Under the pieces are notes generated by a model. That model ran no database searches. It was not told the origin of the DNA and worked only from the letters and a program-made list of their open reading frames with translations. Source: Parus major (taxonomy: Eukaryota > Chordata > Aves > Passeriformes > Paridae). Taken from it: a stretch of 64,000 nt of DNA. The DNA lies in NCBI RefSeq assembly GCF_001522545.3, contig NC_031769.1, forward strand, positions 8,794,470-8,858,469, read 5' to 3'. Below, in pieces: positions 1-13,037 of the stretch; within the stretch, counting starts at the first letter, position 1; the number at the start of each line of letters is the position of its first letter. Position numbers and translations under genes: made by a program.

Positions 1-1169
1 AAATCAGCATTTCAATAGAAGCTACTAAAACTGATTTGGTCATTTTTTCCTATGTAACCATCTATTTTAGCCAAGGTTGCTTATTATATATGAAGGATTA
101 GCAATTTTCTCCATGAAGAAACAATTGTGAATTATGCAAAAATTAATAGTAAAACATGTAAGATGGTGAAGTAAATAAAGAAGAACTTTGTTCAAATGGT
201 GCTGCCTAACCTCAATGCAGGCTGCTGCAGTTCTGCTGCAGAAACTGATGAACTTCAGAGTCAATTTAGTGTCTTAGGAAAAGGCAAAGAGAAAAGGGTT
301 TCTCTAAGAACCACTCTGATCAAATGGGAAAGAGTTAAGAGGAGTCATTTATACTCCCACTGTCCCAGTGTGCATCTTGCTGGAGCAGGTAGCCCTAGAA
401 AAATGGACGACTCCTTCTTTTTGGAACAAGTAATGGAATTTCCCAGAAAATATCTGAAGTACCTTACATTATCTGGCACCTGCACACCAGACACCTGTAC
501 AGCTGAACACCCATCTGCTATATGTGCTACATGCATTTCCTTTCTCTTTTTTAAGCTTGGCAAAGGAGTTGGTTAGGAAGATAAAGTCTCTGAAAAACAT
601 TTTGGACAAAGATGCCAGCACAGATTGTACAGTTAAAGATATCAGGCCTGCCAATACATGCACACCACACTCTGCAGGCTGCTTACACTTGCCTCACAAC
701 AATTTATTGCACAAATTAGTGGAATTCTGAAACAAGCCATATCTCCATATCCCTATTTAGTATATATTTCATAAAGAATAGGTGTAATCCCCAGGACAAG
801 CAATATTTGTCTATTCTAGCTAGTCAATACTCTAACTATTCTTTTTTCTTGATCAGTATGAATTATACTTTTTTTTAGAGCAGGCTCTGCCTATCTTTCT
901 GCTCTCTCCTGCTACAGGCAATATAGCTGAATGTTGCTGATATATTTTTTGCCCAGTTCCAAATCTAAAAATTATGCTTTTTGTATGGAAATTTCTCCAG
1001 GAATTCAATAAAATCAGTGAAGGCATTTTGAGTTTAAAGAGGACTGAGTCATACATTGCTGATGTGTCCACAACCATCAGGGGCTGAATGGAACTGTCCT
1101 GTGTCCAGTAGCACCAGGTCACTCAGATAAATGCCAGAAAACACAAGACATTTCTACAAAAGGATGTCC
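1..1169. other. Unique non-coding sequence
   Basis: I see no gene or recognisable repeat here. The short open frames overlap on both strands and have no domain, start context or splice pattern that would support a gene. The sequence is AT-rich and CpG-poor. Confidence 0.6.
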
Positions 1170-1222
1170 TTTATACACACACATATATATTTGTGTGTAG
1201 GTGTATATATGTATATATATAG
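1170..1222. repeat. AC/AT/GT mixed microsatellite
   Basis: A run of alternating purine-pyrimidine dinucleotides: ACACACA, then ATATAT, then TGTGTGT, then TATATATG units. The ACACACA and TGTGTGT arms are complementary, so the tract can fold on itself. Confidence 0.8.
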
Positions 1223-1321
1223 GGTTATTTGTAGGATTAGGATCTTAATGATGTGTCTAATCTTTTAAAAAAGGTCATAAAACCCTTGAGAAGAATAATG
1301 AACAAGATACTGTGTGCAACT

Positions 1322-1412
1322 ACTTACAACAATAATATTAATATGAATACTAATGCTACTACTAATAATGATAATAAAATAGTAATAATAGTAACAGTAA
1401 TAATAATAGGTA
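1322..1412. repeat. Degenerate (AAT)n trinucleotide tract
   Basis: About 90 bases are dominated by AAT, AAC and AGT triplets with frequent substitutions, as in an old decayed trinucleotide microsatellite. An open frame across it is rich in Asn and Thr only because of the repeat and is not evidence of a gene. Confidence 0.8.
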
Positions 1413-2116
1413 GTAGGCAAACACTTCTTTTAGGACAAACCAGATTTTCAGAGTAGTAAAGACAGAAAGAAGTATGAAGAAATATTTTAAACTGAGTATT
1501 TTAACATCCAAGTATATTAGTTGTACAAATTGACTGATATAGAAAACATACTAGTCTCACTTGTGGATAAATTAGAATACATTTTTCCACATGACATGTT
1601 ATTTTTAATATGTTGTCCAGTCAGAGACTGCCTGACTCTTCCGTTCAGCACACAAAATACAAGTTAGCTCTTCAGGCTGTGCATGTGCACGCACAGATAC
1701 AGAGATACACACACAAAATCCTAAAGCAGCAAACTGCACTTATCTTCTTCCCATTTTTCTATCATAAATATTTCATTAAGTTTCATGCAGAGTGTCTTCT
1801 GATTTATGGTAATTGTCAACAAAAGCAAAAAATGCCGACAATTTTAACCCTGCAGTACTGAGGATTTAACTGGGATAAAATTAAAATGTTTAGGGGGGAA
1901 AAAACCCCCATAATACCCTAAGCCACTGGGAACTTGACCCTTGAGATGTTGTCAATTTTTTATTTTATTTTATTGTGTTTGTTGTCTGTAGAGGCAGATG
2001 CCAGCAGCAACATCTGATGTACCGGACACCTCCAGTGTTATCCCAGCATGCTCATGGCCTGGAGGACTTGGAGTAAGACTAATTTCCATATCAAACCCAA
2101 TTTAGATGAAACATCT

Positions 2117-2121
<5 letters not shown>
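1413..2121. other. Unique non-coding sequence
   Basis: No gene seen. A short CA-rich patch with GCACGCACA and ACACACACA lies near 1680-1716. The rest is AT-rich unique sequence that ends at the poly-A tract. Confidence 0.55.

Positions 2122-2149
<28 letters not shown>
2122..2149. repeat. Uninterrupted poly-A tract (28 A)
   Basis: Twenty-eight consecutive A follow GGTT. No LINE, SINE or processed gene is recognisable immediately upstream, so I cannot tell whether this is a retrotransposon tail or a plain mononucleotide repeat. Confidence 0.9.
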
Positions 2150-2151
<2 letters not shown>

Positions 2152-4781
2152 CAGCGCATCAATAGCCCCTTGATTAGATTTTCATCTCCTGAGCAGACAA
2201 ATATGAATATTTATTACCATGAATACAGATTTCCCTCTTTCCATTGCTCTGATCTTGAATATTACCCACTGCTAATTTTTATGAAAATTTGGGCAACATA
2301 ATGTTTTCACATAAACTGACAGTTCTTGAGATAATCCCGTTATTGTTTGGTGGGAAATGACAGTTTCCGCTTATTCATGTGTTAACGAGGGATTAAATAT
2401 TGTTTTTCATCACCATAATCTAAGATGGACTGGAAATTAAAATTCAAACATTGTGCATTAGCAGAGCTTTGAGGACCAGAATTTGTTTGCATTCACTTAG
2501 TAAAGATTTGTAAATTAACAGTTTAACAATCAAGTGAAATCCATATCATAAAACCAGCATTGACATTTGTAAAATGAAGTCATTTCTCTACCTCCTAAAG
2601 GTAAAGAAGCAGACAGACAAATAGTTTACAAAATGACATCCCTTTGTGAGAGCAGAGTGCACAGTGAGCTGCTGTCAGCCGCAGTGGTCCCTGGGCATTA
2701 ATGGACTAGGTCACTTTTCCATGGCACAGAATCATGTCCCTTTGCCTTGTCACAGGTGCTGATACTCACACTCTCGATATGTTCAGATCACATTGAAAAA
2801 CCCCTCCCTGACAGATCTCTCCACAGCACTAAAAGCAGTCACACTGACCCTGGAGCTGTTTCCAGGCATGTGCTGCGCTCACTGACTCCCCATGTCTCGG
2901 TGTGCAGTGCAGAGACACAAACAATTCTTCACTGAAATGGGTGTTCTGCTGGAGCTGCACTGTATCTACCACTTCTCTCCTTATCTTATATACAGGTTAT
3001 ATCTGATGTATCTCCTTATGTATCAGTTATCTCCTCAATGCTTGTGCCTAATGCCCAGCAATGCAAATCGAGGATACCTACATGTTCCAAAGTGAGCACA
3101 GAGACCTGCTGGGGACATTCTGCAGTTCAGGAGCCACTTCATTGTTGTTTCTACAGAAACTTTGAGTTAATTAAGCATACTTAATTCCATGAACTATGCT
3201 TACATTCTTATAACAAAAACCCCCAACATTTCTCTTTGTACCAGTCAAAGTGCACGAGAACTAAACCTGTGCTTAGTTAAAGCCAATCCAGCATTTTTAT
3301 AACTACATCTTAAAACTTATCTCAGTAGGATGAATTTGCTGATGAATACAAAAAAGAAACAAAACGGAGCTCTAACAAACTAACTTAATAGGAATCATCA
3401 CGTTTAAATTTAGAAAAATTTTAAAAGTTTTCTGACAAAAAATTTGCTCTAATACGTATAACAGATAAAGCTTTGCATTCTGAAGGAGTTTGAAGTGATG
3501 GACACTCGAGCCATGTTGCCTTTGAGGGTGGAAACTTAGTGATGTACAAGTGCAAAACAGTTCTGACAAGGATGAATAAGAATGTGCTATCAGGCCTCCC
3601 CAGAAAGTGAAGATCTTAAGTTTTACTTAAGTACTTAAAGCTTAGTACTAAAATACCTTTAATAAATGACACAATTCTTTTAACCCACAGCTGACGTTTT
3701 AATTCTATTATTCTTTAACTTTAACATGCCTTTACACCCGTGCTCCAAAGGTGACCACACGGAAACTGCCTGCTGCGAACGGTCCCTGGCCAGGATCTTG
3801 CTTAGATGGAGAAGCAAACATCCTGAAGAATCCTAACTGGCACAGGACACAATGTGAGTGACAGACAAATGTGGGACCATGACAGGCTCTGGGTCCTGTT
3901 CCTGTTCATTTTACCAGCTCTGATGCAGCTATAGGGCCCTGGTGTCAAGGATTCCTACAGGAAGTTTGGATGTCTCACGGTTTGGATCCTGGAACCAGAC
4001 CCTTATTCTCCTATGCTTACAGACCCAGAGCAGAGGTCCTGACAGGGACTTATATGGGAACATTTCTTGCCCAGGGTCTGCTAGAGAGAGGGCTGAGTGA
4101 CTGGGATCTGCCACTTCTTCCTCTCCTTCAATAGTTAAATATGTGTTTGAGATTCCTTGAAATCCACGTGTTCCTGCCAGCATCAAGCTCCTATTTGTGG
4201 AGATGGAAGAATCTCCCTTTACAATTTCTGACCCTCTCTATCCCTCAAACTTCAGACAGTTTAGGAGATTTTAATCTGCAGCTTCCCCAGCTGACCCATT
4301 ACATCACCCAAGATTTTGTTTTCCTTTGAGTCATAATAACCTGGCTGCTGGTAGAAGGAGGTTGCTGAATTTCATGAATCAGTAAGATATCTAGTACAAA
4401 AAACCATGTTCTCCTATTTAAAGATTCTTTATTAATATATTAAATGCTGGCTGCCAAATCACAGTTAAGGTGAATAATAACATTGATTCTTAAAGAGAAT
4501 TACCCTGCAGTTTGCTCTATGTAGCCAGTGCTAGTACTAAATCTCTTTTCTCTGAGGATTTATGATGGTTTGTAAGGGAAACTCTGCTTTAAAAACAATG
4601 GCATGACACGGCCTAAACACAAGATAAATCCTTAAATCAAACACATGCTACTTTTTAACCAGCACAATGTTTAAAAAGACAAAAAGGAACAACACTGGTA
4701 GGATGCATAAGTTCCTGAAGCCACAAGCAAACCGTATCTTGTTTCATTTTACATGATACTGAATAAAAATTGAATTGCTGT
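2150..4781. other. Unique non-coding sequence
   Basis: No gene or certain repeat is seen. The stretch 3740-4110 is somewhat less AT-rich and has a few CpGs near 3738-3780. The GGGATCTGCCACTT at about 4102 faintly recalls a MIR core, but the flanks do not support it. Confidence 0.5.
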
Positions 4782-4797
4782 AGTTGCCATGGCAACT
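4782..4797. promoter_or_regulatory. RFX-type X-box, perfect 16-bp palindrome
   Basis: The sequence AGTTGCCATGGCAACT equals its own reverse complement. It contains the symmetric GTTGCC/GGCAAC half-sites with no spacer error that RFX winged-helix factors are known to bind, at ciliary and MHC-II genes among others. The match is seen directly; any regulatory role is inferred. No gene start is visible nearby, so it would act as a distal site. Confidence 0.55.
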
Positions 4798-7700
4798 GCC
4801 ACATCACTTGGCACTTCTGCTCCTTTAAATCACACAGTGCTACTGTAAAGGAATTCATGAACCAATGTGACACTTGAATCCTTGTGCTTTATATACTGTT
4901 TCAGGAGGAAAACATAAATCAATATAGACTGATAGTTGTCTCTGAAAATCAAGTTTGTTGTATTTTTCTTTACATTATAATCTCCTAATTTCCTTGTCGT
5001 TTTCTTTAAAAATTTGTAAAGAAGATGGAGGGCATTGTCACAATCAGAGCACAAGAAAAGAAATTACTACTGACACATGATTTCCAAACTGAAGCTGTGA
5101 CCTGTCATTCAGATGTCAAAATACCTCTGCTATGCAATATTCAAATCAAATACAGGGGATAAACATTGGAACTTTGCCCCTCCACAACCAGAGACGGTGT
5201 GATATGTGACAGAAGACAGTCTCAGGAGCATCCAGGCATCTCTTTAACTCTAAACTTAGCAGCAGCTTAAAAGGAATGTCTAACTATATACTTAAAGCTA
5301 AGAGTATTCTAAATGTTTTTAGATTTGGGGCCATGACTTACATTGCCTTAGTATGTTCTGTATATAACATGCAGTAGCAGAAGAGAGTTGACAAAATAAT
5401 GTGGTAAAATGATACACATATTTCTGCTGCATATTTTTTGTTTTTAAACATTTGACACGTTTATTAACACTCTGGATGCAATTTGTTTGAAAAGCAGCCC
5501 TCTAGTGGGCTATGTACTGTAATGAATAGTTAATAATAGCATTAAGATTATCTCTAAATATTAGCTAGAATGCATTTTTCAAAAGCATACAAGGTCTTAA
5601 ATAAATGAGCCAGAAGAGAGAAATTTAATGTTCCGTTTTGCTTTATTTCTCAAATTTCTTAAAGTGTTACTTCTAAATGCAACTGTGTGACTAATTTCTG
5701 ATCAGCATAACTTTACTATTCATGGGGACTTACAAACTGTAATAGTGAGATATTATTCACCATTAGTAAAATTTCACATTAGTATATTACTACTAGAATT
5801 CTATGTAAAATACAATCTAGTAATTTTTAAAGGTTACACAGCTTTAGAATCTGTCATTTGTGTGTGTGGAATAAGGCAAGTCTTTCTCATTATGCCTTCA
5901 CTAAGAATATTTCAAGAATTGTACACCTAAAATTTTTTTATTTAATGTTATTGCTCTTATTTCTATATATAGACTTAGAGTTGCATGCCTTAAGGCAGAG
6001 AACCTGGTCCATGCCTTGCCCACAACAATGTGTGTGGCTCCAAACACTGCCCCTCCTGGAAATTTCTGTTTGGCTGCTCATCAACACAGCCACAACTATC
6101 AGCAAAAGCCAACAGCCAGAGCTGTCTGTGAGAACTTCAGTCTCACATAACAGGGAAAAATAAACTTGTTGGTCTCTGAGCCATTGGGTTTGCAAGTAAA
6201 AATGCTGAAGGCAGGCACAGGGCAAAATCCCTCCCTGGTGTCCCCTGGTCTAAAAAAGCTTACCCAGGAATGCAGAGGTGTTTGCCCTCACCTGTGCCTG
6301 TGCCTGGCTTCAGCCCAATTAGTTCTGGTAAAAGAAGGGTGGGGCTCAGTGGGAGTTGAAAAATGTAGCTGTGTATTGGGCTAGAACTTAAGTATTTGTA
6401 CATGTACAGCTGCTGTTCCTAAATCATAGTCAGTCTCAGACCCACCTCATCTAAAGGATCCTGGGTAAAGCATCCCTTCCAATCCTGGGTACCCCTGGGC
6501 AGTACCTGCTCCAGGTCAGGGGCGTTTGGCTTGCCAAAATGAATCCAGAGAGAGCTGGAGGAGATCCCAGGCTAATTTGGTCTTTACAAGCCAAAAGGTA
6601 GCACTTAGAATTTTACCTAGTAGTCAAAATCAGAAAGAAGGTTTACACCTTATTCTTCAACAATTGAAAAGGAATTGTCAAGTTCTGCACTACAATTTTT
6701 TATGGATTTCCAATGCAATATCATTCCAGGTAAAATCTGGATATATAGACGTGCAATATTAAGGAAGATAAATCTGGCAATATTAAGGAAGATAAGAAGC
6801 TAGAAACCTGACTGCTGCCTCAGAAGCTTGCACATGACTGGAAAGTCTGTCTTATCATGTCCTCTAGCTTCACTAGAATTTTTAAACGCAGATTTCTTCA
6901 TTGTAGTAGCATCACTTTCTGCAACATCAACATAATTCTACACCTATCAAAATATCTATAAATGAGACTATCCTGAAACATGTCAAAATATCACTGCTCT
7001 ATTTTAGAACATCTAGAGGTATGGTGAAGAACTCATTTTTCATATATTTTGGGTTATTTCCATTTGCTTTAGAAAACTGTTCTAATTTTTATGTCTGCCA
7101 TATGAGAGCCATGATTCAAATCCTACAGATGAAGTTATGATTCCAATGATTAGTTTATTCTTGTGCATTCTTACTGAGAAATTGAAAAAAGTAATTTAAT
7201 ATAACTTATTCTGAAGTGGGTGCTGTTTTCTCAGTTCATGACATCAACAGTGCCATTTCCTTGGTTTCTTTCAGGCCTTATTCATTGATTATTCAAATCA
7301 CAGGCTCTTATACCCCAAAACCTGATTACACTTTCTTGAGCCACTGGAGAGCCTGACTTGTTATTCTGAAACCGTGGTTGAAAAACAAATTTCAGCCAAA
7401 AGCTGAATAAACATTTGTCCATGTCACAGTAATTCTGGTCACAGTCAACCTGAGCATGGAATTGAACTTAAAAATACTGTGCTCCTGTAATAATTCACCA
7501 TTGCTTATGTGAAGAGATAGAAGTAGTTAAGTTCCTAAAAGATGCTGAAGGATACCTGACATGGTGAGCCCTGTGCAGGGCTGTGGCTCGTGGTGTCTGC
7601 TGAGCTCCCTGGGGCTGGAGAGGAACTCCTGGGCACAAGCCCAGTTGGAATAATGTTGGTGTGGGACTGAGGCTTCTGCTGCTGCTGATTCCTGAACTTG

Positions 7701-10700
7701 AGAAGGGTCAGGTGGAGCTGTGCATCTGTTAAGGAGCCTTTCCCTCTATGTGAGACAAAATATTGTCCCCAAGATCTCGCAGGAGTGCTCAGACATGCAA
7801 AGCAACAATTTCTACTCAAGTAGTGGTTCACATCAAACTGGGGCAGAGGAGAACACAGTTATGGGTCCTGCTTAAATGCTATTTAGCTCTTCAGTCTTTA
7901 CCAGTGTATTTCATGGTCTTAGGCAAATAGACATCTAAACATCGCAACACATGCATTCATACCCTCATGGACACTCAGCTATAGGAAGTCCTTGAACAGC
8001 TGAAGATGACCTCAGGACTTCAGAGATTTATTTCATGTGTAGGAGATCAAAATAAAATATCTCAAAGCTTCTTTGTTTCTGAATAAACAAGAAGGTGTGA
8101 AGCGCTTGTGATAGATTTGTGTGGCACAAACATGCATGACAATGAGACCAACAAATCTCTCATGGATACTGTAGAGGAGTTCTACAGGTTTTTTAGTTTT
8201 AGTTTTTTGCAGCTCCTGCTATAGGTGCTGGAAAACTGCAAATAAAAAAGAAACATCTTGGCAAATGTAATTCCAGAGATAGGCAGTCATACAGCAATGC
8301 ACGGATCCTCAAGATTACAACCTCAGCACTGGTTTTCTCTACAGCAGAGTTATTCTGGTTTTCTGGTATAACAGCCTTCCTGCAAACAAGATAAGTGTCA
8401 AAATAATTCTCATTTTAACAGTGATACACATCATATCAAACTCTAATCTAACTCTCTGGATCTCCATAGTGTTGAATATTCTGCTGCAAATGTTTGATGT
8501 TGAGGTGTATGTACTGTGGAAATACCAGTAAAGTGTGTTCTATAAAGGCCTGAAAAAAGCTCTGCTTGCCCACAGTCCAGACAAGGCCTTTCACTTTATC
8601 ACCCACACCTTCCCATGAAATGTACAGAACTTTTAAGCCAACATCCTGAAACATGAGCAGCTTCTGAAGTTGCAGTTTAGGAACTAATTTTTAATCCTGC
8701 TAAAGCAGAGCCTACCCTAAACTGACACAATGCAGCTAACTCAGACCTAGCCAAAAGGATCAGAAGCTGTGGGAATCTTTCACATGACATAAAGATGATG
8801 AACTGCATTACAGCTGTGGTAGAGTCCAGACCCATGTTGTTAATGACTATATAGCATGTGTTTATGCAGTGACATGAAAACAATTCATCAGCCCTCCCTG
8901 GACTTGACCAAATGGCTCAGTAAGCTTGGTGTGAATTTTATAATCTGTTGTTGCTTTTGAAATGTTTTTCTTGAGATAGGGGAAAGAGAGAGATTGAGGA
9001 GCTCTGAGAAGCATTCCCCATCTCCACAGAGGAAGACACGGTTTCCTTCTAGCACAGCCAAGGAAGTGACTAGTAAGTCACTAGTGTCCACACATTCCTT
9101 CCTGTGACACAAATCCTATTATCATAGATTGACATCTAAAACAAATTCCATTGTCCAGAGCCACACATGAATTGCTGCTGAGCTTAGGAGAGTCCCTGCA
9201 TTTGTTTGGACAGCAGTTCCATTTGCCACAACCTTCTGGGCTATATTTCTCTTGAGGTATTTCAGATACGAAAATTGCCTTGCAAAATCAATCCTTTTTA
9301 TTTTACAGGCCTGCATGTGAAGATTATATATCCATTAACTTTGTCATGCATCTCACCTGCTGTCCAAACAAAAAGGCCATTTCTCATTCTCTATTAAAGT
9401 TTTTCTAAGTACTTTTGATTAGAACATCTTGACTTTGATTTACTGTCACCATTATATATAATTCCATTCCTAACTCCAGTGTGAAGTAAAAGGAATTCAA
9501 CAAGAAGCTCCTTCATTATCTTTAAATACATACTTTCTATTAGTTCAATAATAATTATTCATCAGGGTGAATAAAACACAAACTGCAAAACTGGATTACC
9601 ATAGTTAAATTTAACCTGAAATCACCTGAATCTGATACTGTATCAACAGAGAAACAGCTTGGCTACAGCACTCCTCTTTTTTTTTGTTTATGTGAGACCA
9701 CAGAAACGTATTCATTATGTACACTATCATGTCTGATAAGACATAGAAAGGGGAATATGCACAGCTGGGAGAATTCACACCCAACAAAATACATAAGCAA
9801 CTGAATAAGTGTTCTTCCATCCCCTTACTTGGTCCAAACCACTTGGATCTTTCTCTGTTGATCACCCTCTTTTTGATATAACCTGGAATATATTTAGGCA
9901 AAAATGTCTGCTTCACTTGGTTTAACCAGTTTTCACTTTTTGCCTTTTAACAACAAATACTTGGTAGAGTGTAAAGCACAAAATTCTGTCAAAGTCTTCA
10001 TTAATCCAATCAGTGGTATTTTTAAAAGAGATTATGACAGCTTAAATATATGGAAGGTGAGTTCTACAGTGACTTTTTCTAAACCAAACACAAGAACCAG
10101 GCTGGTGAGGTCTCTGGCCTAAGAACCCTTCATTTTTTCCCACTCTGTTAGCTGGTCTTAGAATTCAGGAAGTCCTTAAGGTAATAGCTGCAGCACATCC
10201 TTAGACTGCCATGGTTACAGTAACCCTACTGCTACAATGGGGATTAATGATACATTTAGCAGGTGAAAACTTCCTGCATTCCAACAATCCAAAAGGGAAT
10301 TTTTTCTCCATTGACCACATATAATACAAAAACTGATTTAACAGAAAGCATCTGAAGTGGACTTTCATTCTCCAGCTGATTTCACAGCAGACTGGAATCC
10401 ATTCAATGACTGGAATTGAACAAAATACATGGAGGTATTTCATTAGCATGGGTGAGTCCCCTTGGGTAAAATGATACTGAGTCTGGCTTCCAGAGCCTGC
10501 ACCCCAATCCTGGCTCTCCTGTTATTTAACAGAAACCAGGGGCTGCAGACAGCACAAGAACAAACTTCAGCCTGGCCTGAAGTCAGGACGCAGCCTGAGG
10601 TGCACATCATGCCCCAGGATGGACTTCCCAGTTTCTAAGGTTATGCACCCATAAGAAACATTCCTAGATAAATCAATTAAGGAGAAATGCTGGCTTTCAT

Positions 10701-11261
10701 CTTCTGATGATTTCACCTATCTTTGTTTCCAAGTTCTAATTCTTTGAGCTTTGGCCCTCAGCATCACATCAGGTCTCGGTGTTATTTCCTCTTCAGGACC
10801 AAGTCTTTCAATAACGTGAATGAAGTTGCACAGTGAACCTCACAAATCTTGTCAAGTTAAGTTCTTAGGCATGAACTGATAAAAATCAGAAATATAAACC
10901 CCAAAAATCAGTAAAGAAAGAAAACAACCTATTCCTTCAGTATATTAGAAGCTAGTAATTCATTATTTTTAATACTTAGAATAATGCAATCATGAGAAAA
11001 AGGCATTTGCCTTGCCCTGTGAGCATTCACCACTAGCAAAACTACTTAAATGAAAAGGAAAAAAAGAGATAACTGTGTACACAAAATTAGCACGAGAATT
11101 AGCAATCAACTGTAGTTCATACAAGGTTCTTAGCAGATAACATCATGTTTATTAATAAATGATGAACTGCTTAGTGGAGTTTTTGCTTAGTGATATCACT
11201 ATAATAACAGACACATGTTTTATTTATGTTTCAAGTTACATCCAAAATAAGCGAGACATTC
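4798..11261. other. Unique non-coding sequence
   Basis: No gene, RNA or confidently identified mobile element is seen in these 6.4 kb. There is a GC-richer patch at 7560-7800 with a GCT run (CTGCTGCTGCTG), and another at 10450-10640. Neither resembles an exon or a repeat family I know. The open frames here (up to about 100 codons) overlap each other on both strands. Confidence 0.5.
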
Positions 11262-11286
11262 AGATATCAGATTTTCTCTGATATCT
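11262..11286. repeat. Perfect hairpin, 10-bp stem and 5-nt loop
   Basis: AGATATCAGA is followed by the loop TTTTC and then the exact reverse complement TCTGATATCT. The stem is weak (AT-rich) and no further pairing extends it, so a microRNA precursor is unlikely. Confidence 0.7.
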
Positions 11287-12641
11287 AAAGATTTTTTATC
11301 CCAAATTTAAACTTTCACTGATCTAGATGAGATAGCACTCCATCAAAACTAAGGGGAATAATATGATGACTTCAGTTGCTGTGCTCATCTTTGGGGATAT
11401 TTTTTCTGAGATACAACAAAGCAAAAACTGCATTTCTTAAAGCTGGCTGCACTTTTCTCATAAGGATGATACTTTTTTTTCTCTGTGGGATACAGTGCTA
11501 TTTGTGCAGCAGATTGTATTTTGACAGATGCAACTGTATCATAAAAAGGCCCTTAGCACTATGAGACTGGTAGCTCACAAATGTTCATGAGCTCCAGAAT
11601 TTCTTAAAAATATCCCAATAACTAAAATATTTTTGAGAATGTAAAATGCTTGAGAGCCACTTACCTCCCCCACACCAGTCTGCAGAATTTTGAGTCCAGT
11701 TGTTTTTTCAAGCTTCTCTTTGTTTATGGCTATAAGGAAAAATTAAGATTGAGAGAGTTAAAGGAAAGCTGGAATATGTATGATTTTACAGCATATCCCA
11801 CCAACCTTCTTTCCTTCATCAATATATTCATGACAGTTCCTACCTATTCCATCTATGGAATACCATTCCCTGAGAGCAACTCTGCTAGTCAGTTTTTTGA
11901 ATGCATGTTTATGCTATTAATTGCTCATTATTATGAGAAAAAGAACACCAAGCTAATTCTATTTTACACAATATTACAATCATTTAGCACAGATACACAA
12001 TTTGTTTGGAAAGTTCTTTTCTGAGGATACTTCCCACTTCCTTGCATTGAAGAGCAGAGCATTGAAGACCATGAAAACAGCACTGTCATAGTGTAGAACT
12101 TTTCACAACAAATACAGACTCATATCTCACAGGTAAAATAAAGAGTTTATTTCACACCACCAGGATGCAATGTACTTTTTTTTTTAATTTAGTTTTTTCT
12201 CTTTATCAGCATCTATATCAGTAAAAGCATTAAAAACTAAACTAAAGCAACCCAGCATAAAACAGTTAAATAAAGGTAATAATCACTAAGACTACAATTA
12301 TACTTGCAACCCAAGCATCTCAGGGCATGAGCATGAGCACTGCTGTACAATTGCCCATTCTCTTAAACCTGCGGTGTGATATGATTTGGCCCTGTGACTG
12401 TTAAAACCTCAACAAAACAGTACTGAAACAAAGTTCTGGGAACAGCACAAGGATGAGATTATTCCTAGCTGGGTGTTTGGGTAATGCCATCCCATTCTGG
12501 ATGGGAAGATTTTAACCTTTTAGATTCAAACTTTGTCAGTTGGACTTGCGGCCAAAACCCAGGCGCCTGATTTATTTATGAGGAGCAATGAAGCCTTGCA
12601 GCCTTGTTAACCTCTCCTTCCTTTAGCTGCCTGCAATCCAA
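11287..12641. other. Unique non-coding sequence
   Basis: No gene supported. The longest open frame, 11650-12024 on the plus strand (124 codons), has no recognisable domain and AT-driven composition. The stretch 12540-12720 is richer in GC and non-repetitive, and leads into the AP-1 motif pair. Confidence 0.5.
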
Positions 12642-12706
12642 GTGAGTCATCTGGGTTCTCTCTGCTGTCTTTGGAAAGGGATGCACATTTACTGTGGTGA
12701 GTCATC
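12642..12706 (+). promoter_or_regulatory. Pair of identical AP-1-type sites
   Basis: The 10-mer GTGAGTCATC occurs at 12642-12651 and again at 12697-12706, 55 bp apart. Each contains TGAGTCA, the consensus for FOS/JUN (AP-1) dimers, which is also the core of CNC/small-MAF sites. The motifs are seen directly; function is inferred. Confidence 0.4.
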
Positions 12707-13027
12707 CCACAGATCTTACACGTATCTGCAGGCACCTACCTCTTTTCTTTGATTATGGACAAAATTTGATAGATGCAGCTTCTCAATTTTGATTGCCTAA
12801 AGCAAATCTTCCAATCAGAAAGGCCAAGAAGTGCTAGGACATACTGCACACTGTAAATTTACATGAAAATACTTAAAGGAATTAACATATTTTTCTTAAT
12901 TTGTGATAAATTGTCTTTAATTGTTGCCATTTGAAACATTCAAAACAGCTCAGATTGCAGCAAACATTTCTTGAAGCAAGATTATTGTGAACTGATACTT
13001 TACTGAGTTTGTCCAAAGTGCAACACA

Positions 13028-13037
13028 GATGACTCAC
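13028..13037 (-). promoter_or_regulatory. Third copy of the AP-1 10-mer
   Basis: GATGACTCAC is the exact reverse complement of the 10-mer found twice about 330-390 bp upstream. Three identical 10-mers in 400 bp is more than expected by chance, though they could share a decayed repeat ancestor rather than a function. Confidence 0.35.

Noticed and set aside
196..576. 126-codon plus-strand open frame
   Set aside because: It is overlapped by equally long frames on the other strand, has no domain, and no promoter or splice context.
2122..2149. Poly-A tract as the tail of a processed pseudogene
   Set aside because: No coding or transcript-like sequence is recognisable upstream, and no flanking direct repeat is evident.
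4085..4125. GGGATCTGCCACTTC as a second MIR SINE
   Set aside because: Only about 12 bp match; neither the tRNA-like head nor the TGTGACCTTGGGCAAG tail is present.
11650..12024. 124-codon plus-strand open frame
   Set aside because: The composition follows the AT-rich base content (Phe, Leu, Tyr, Ile, Ser), with no recognised family. A hydrophobic look alone is not evidence of a membrane protein.
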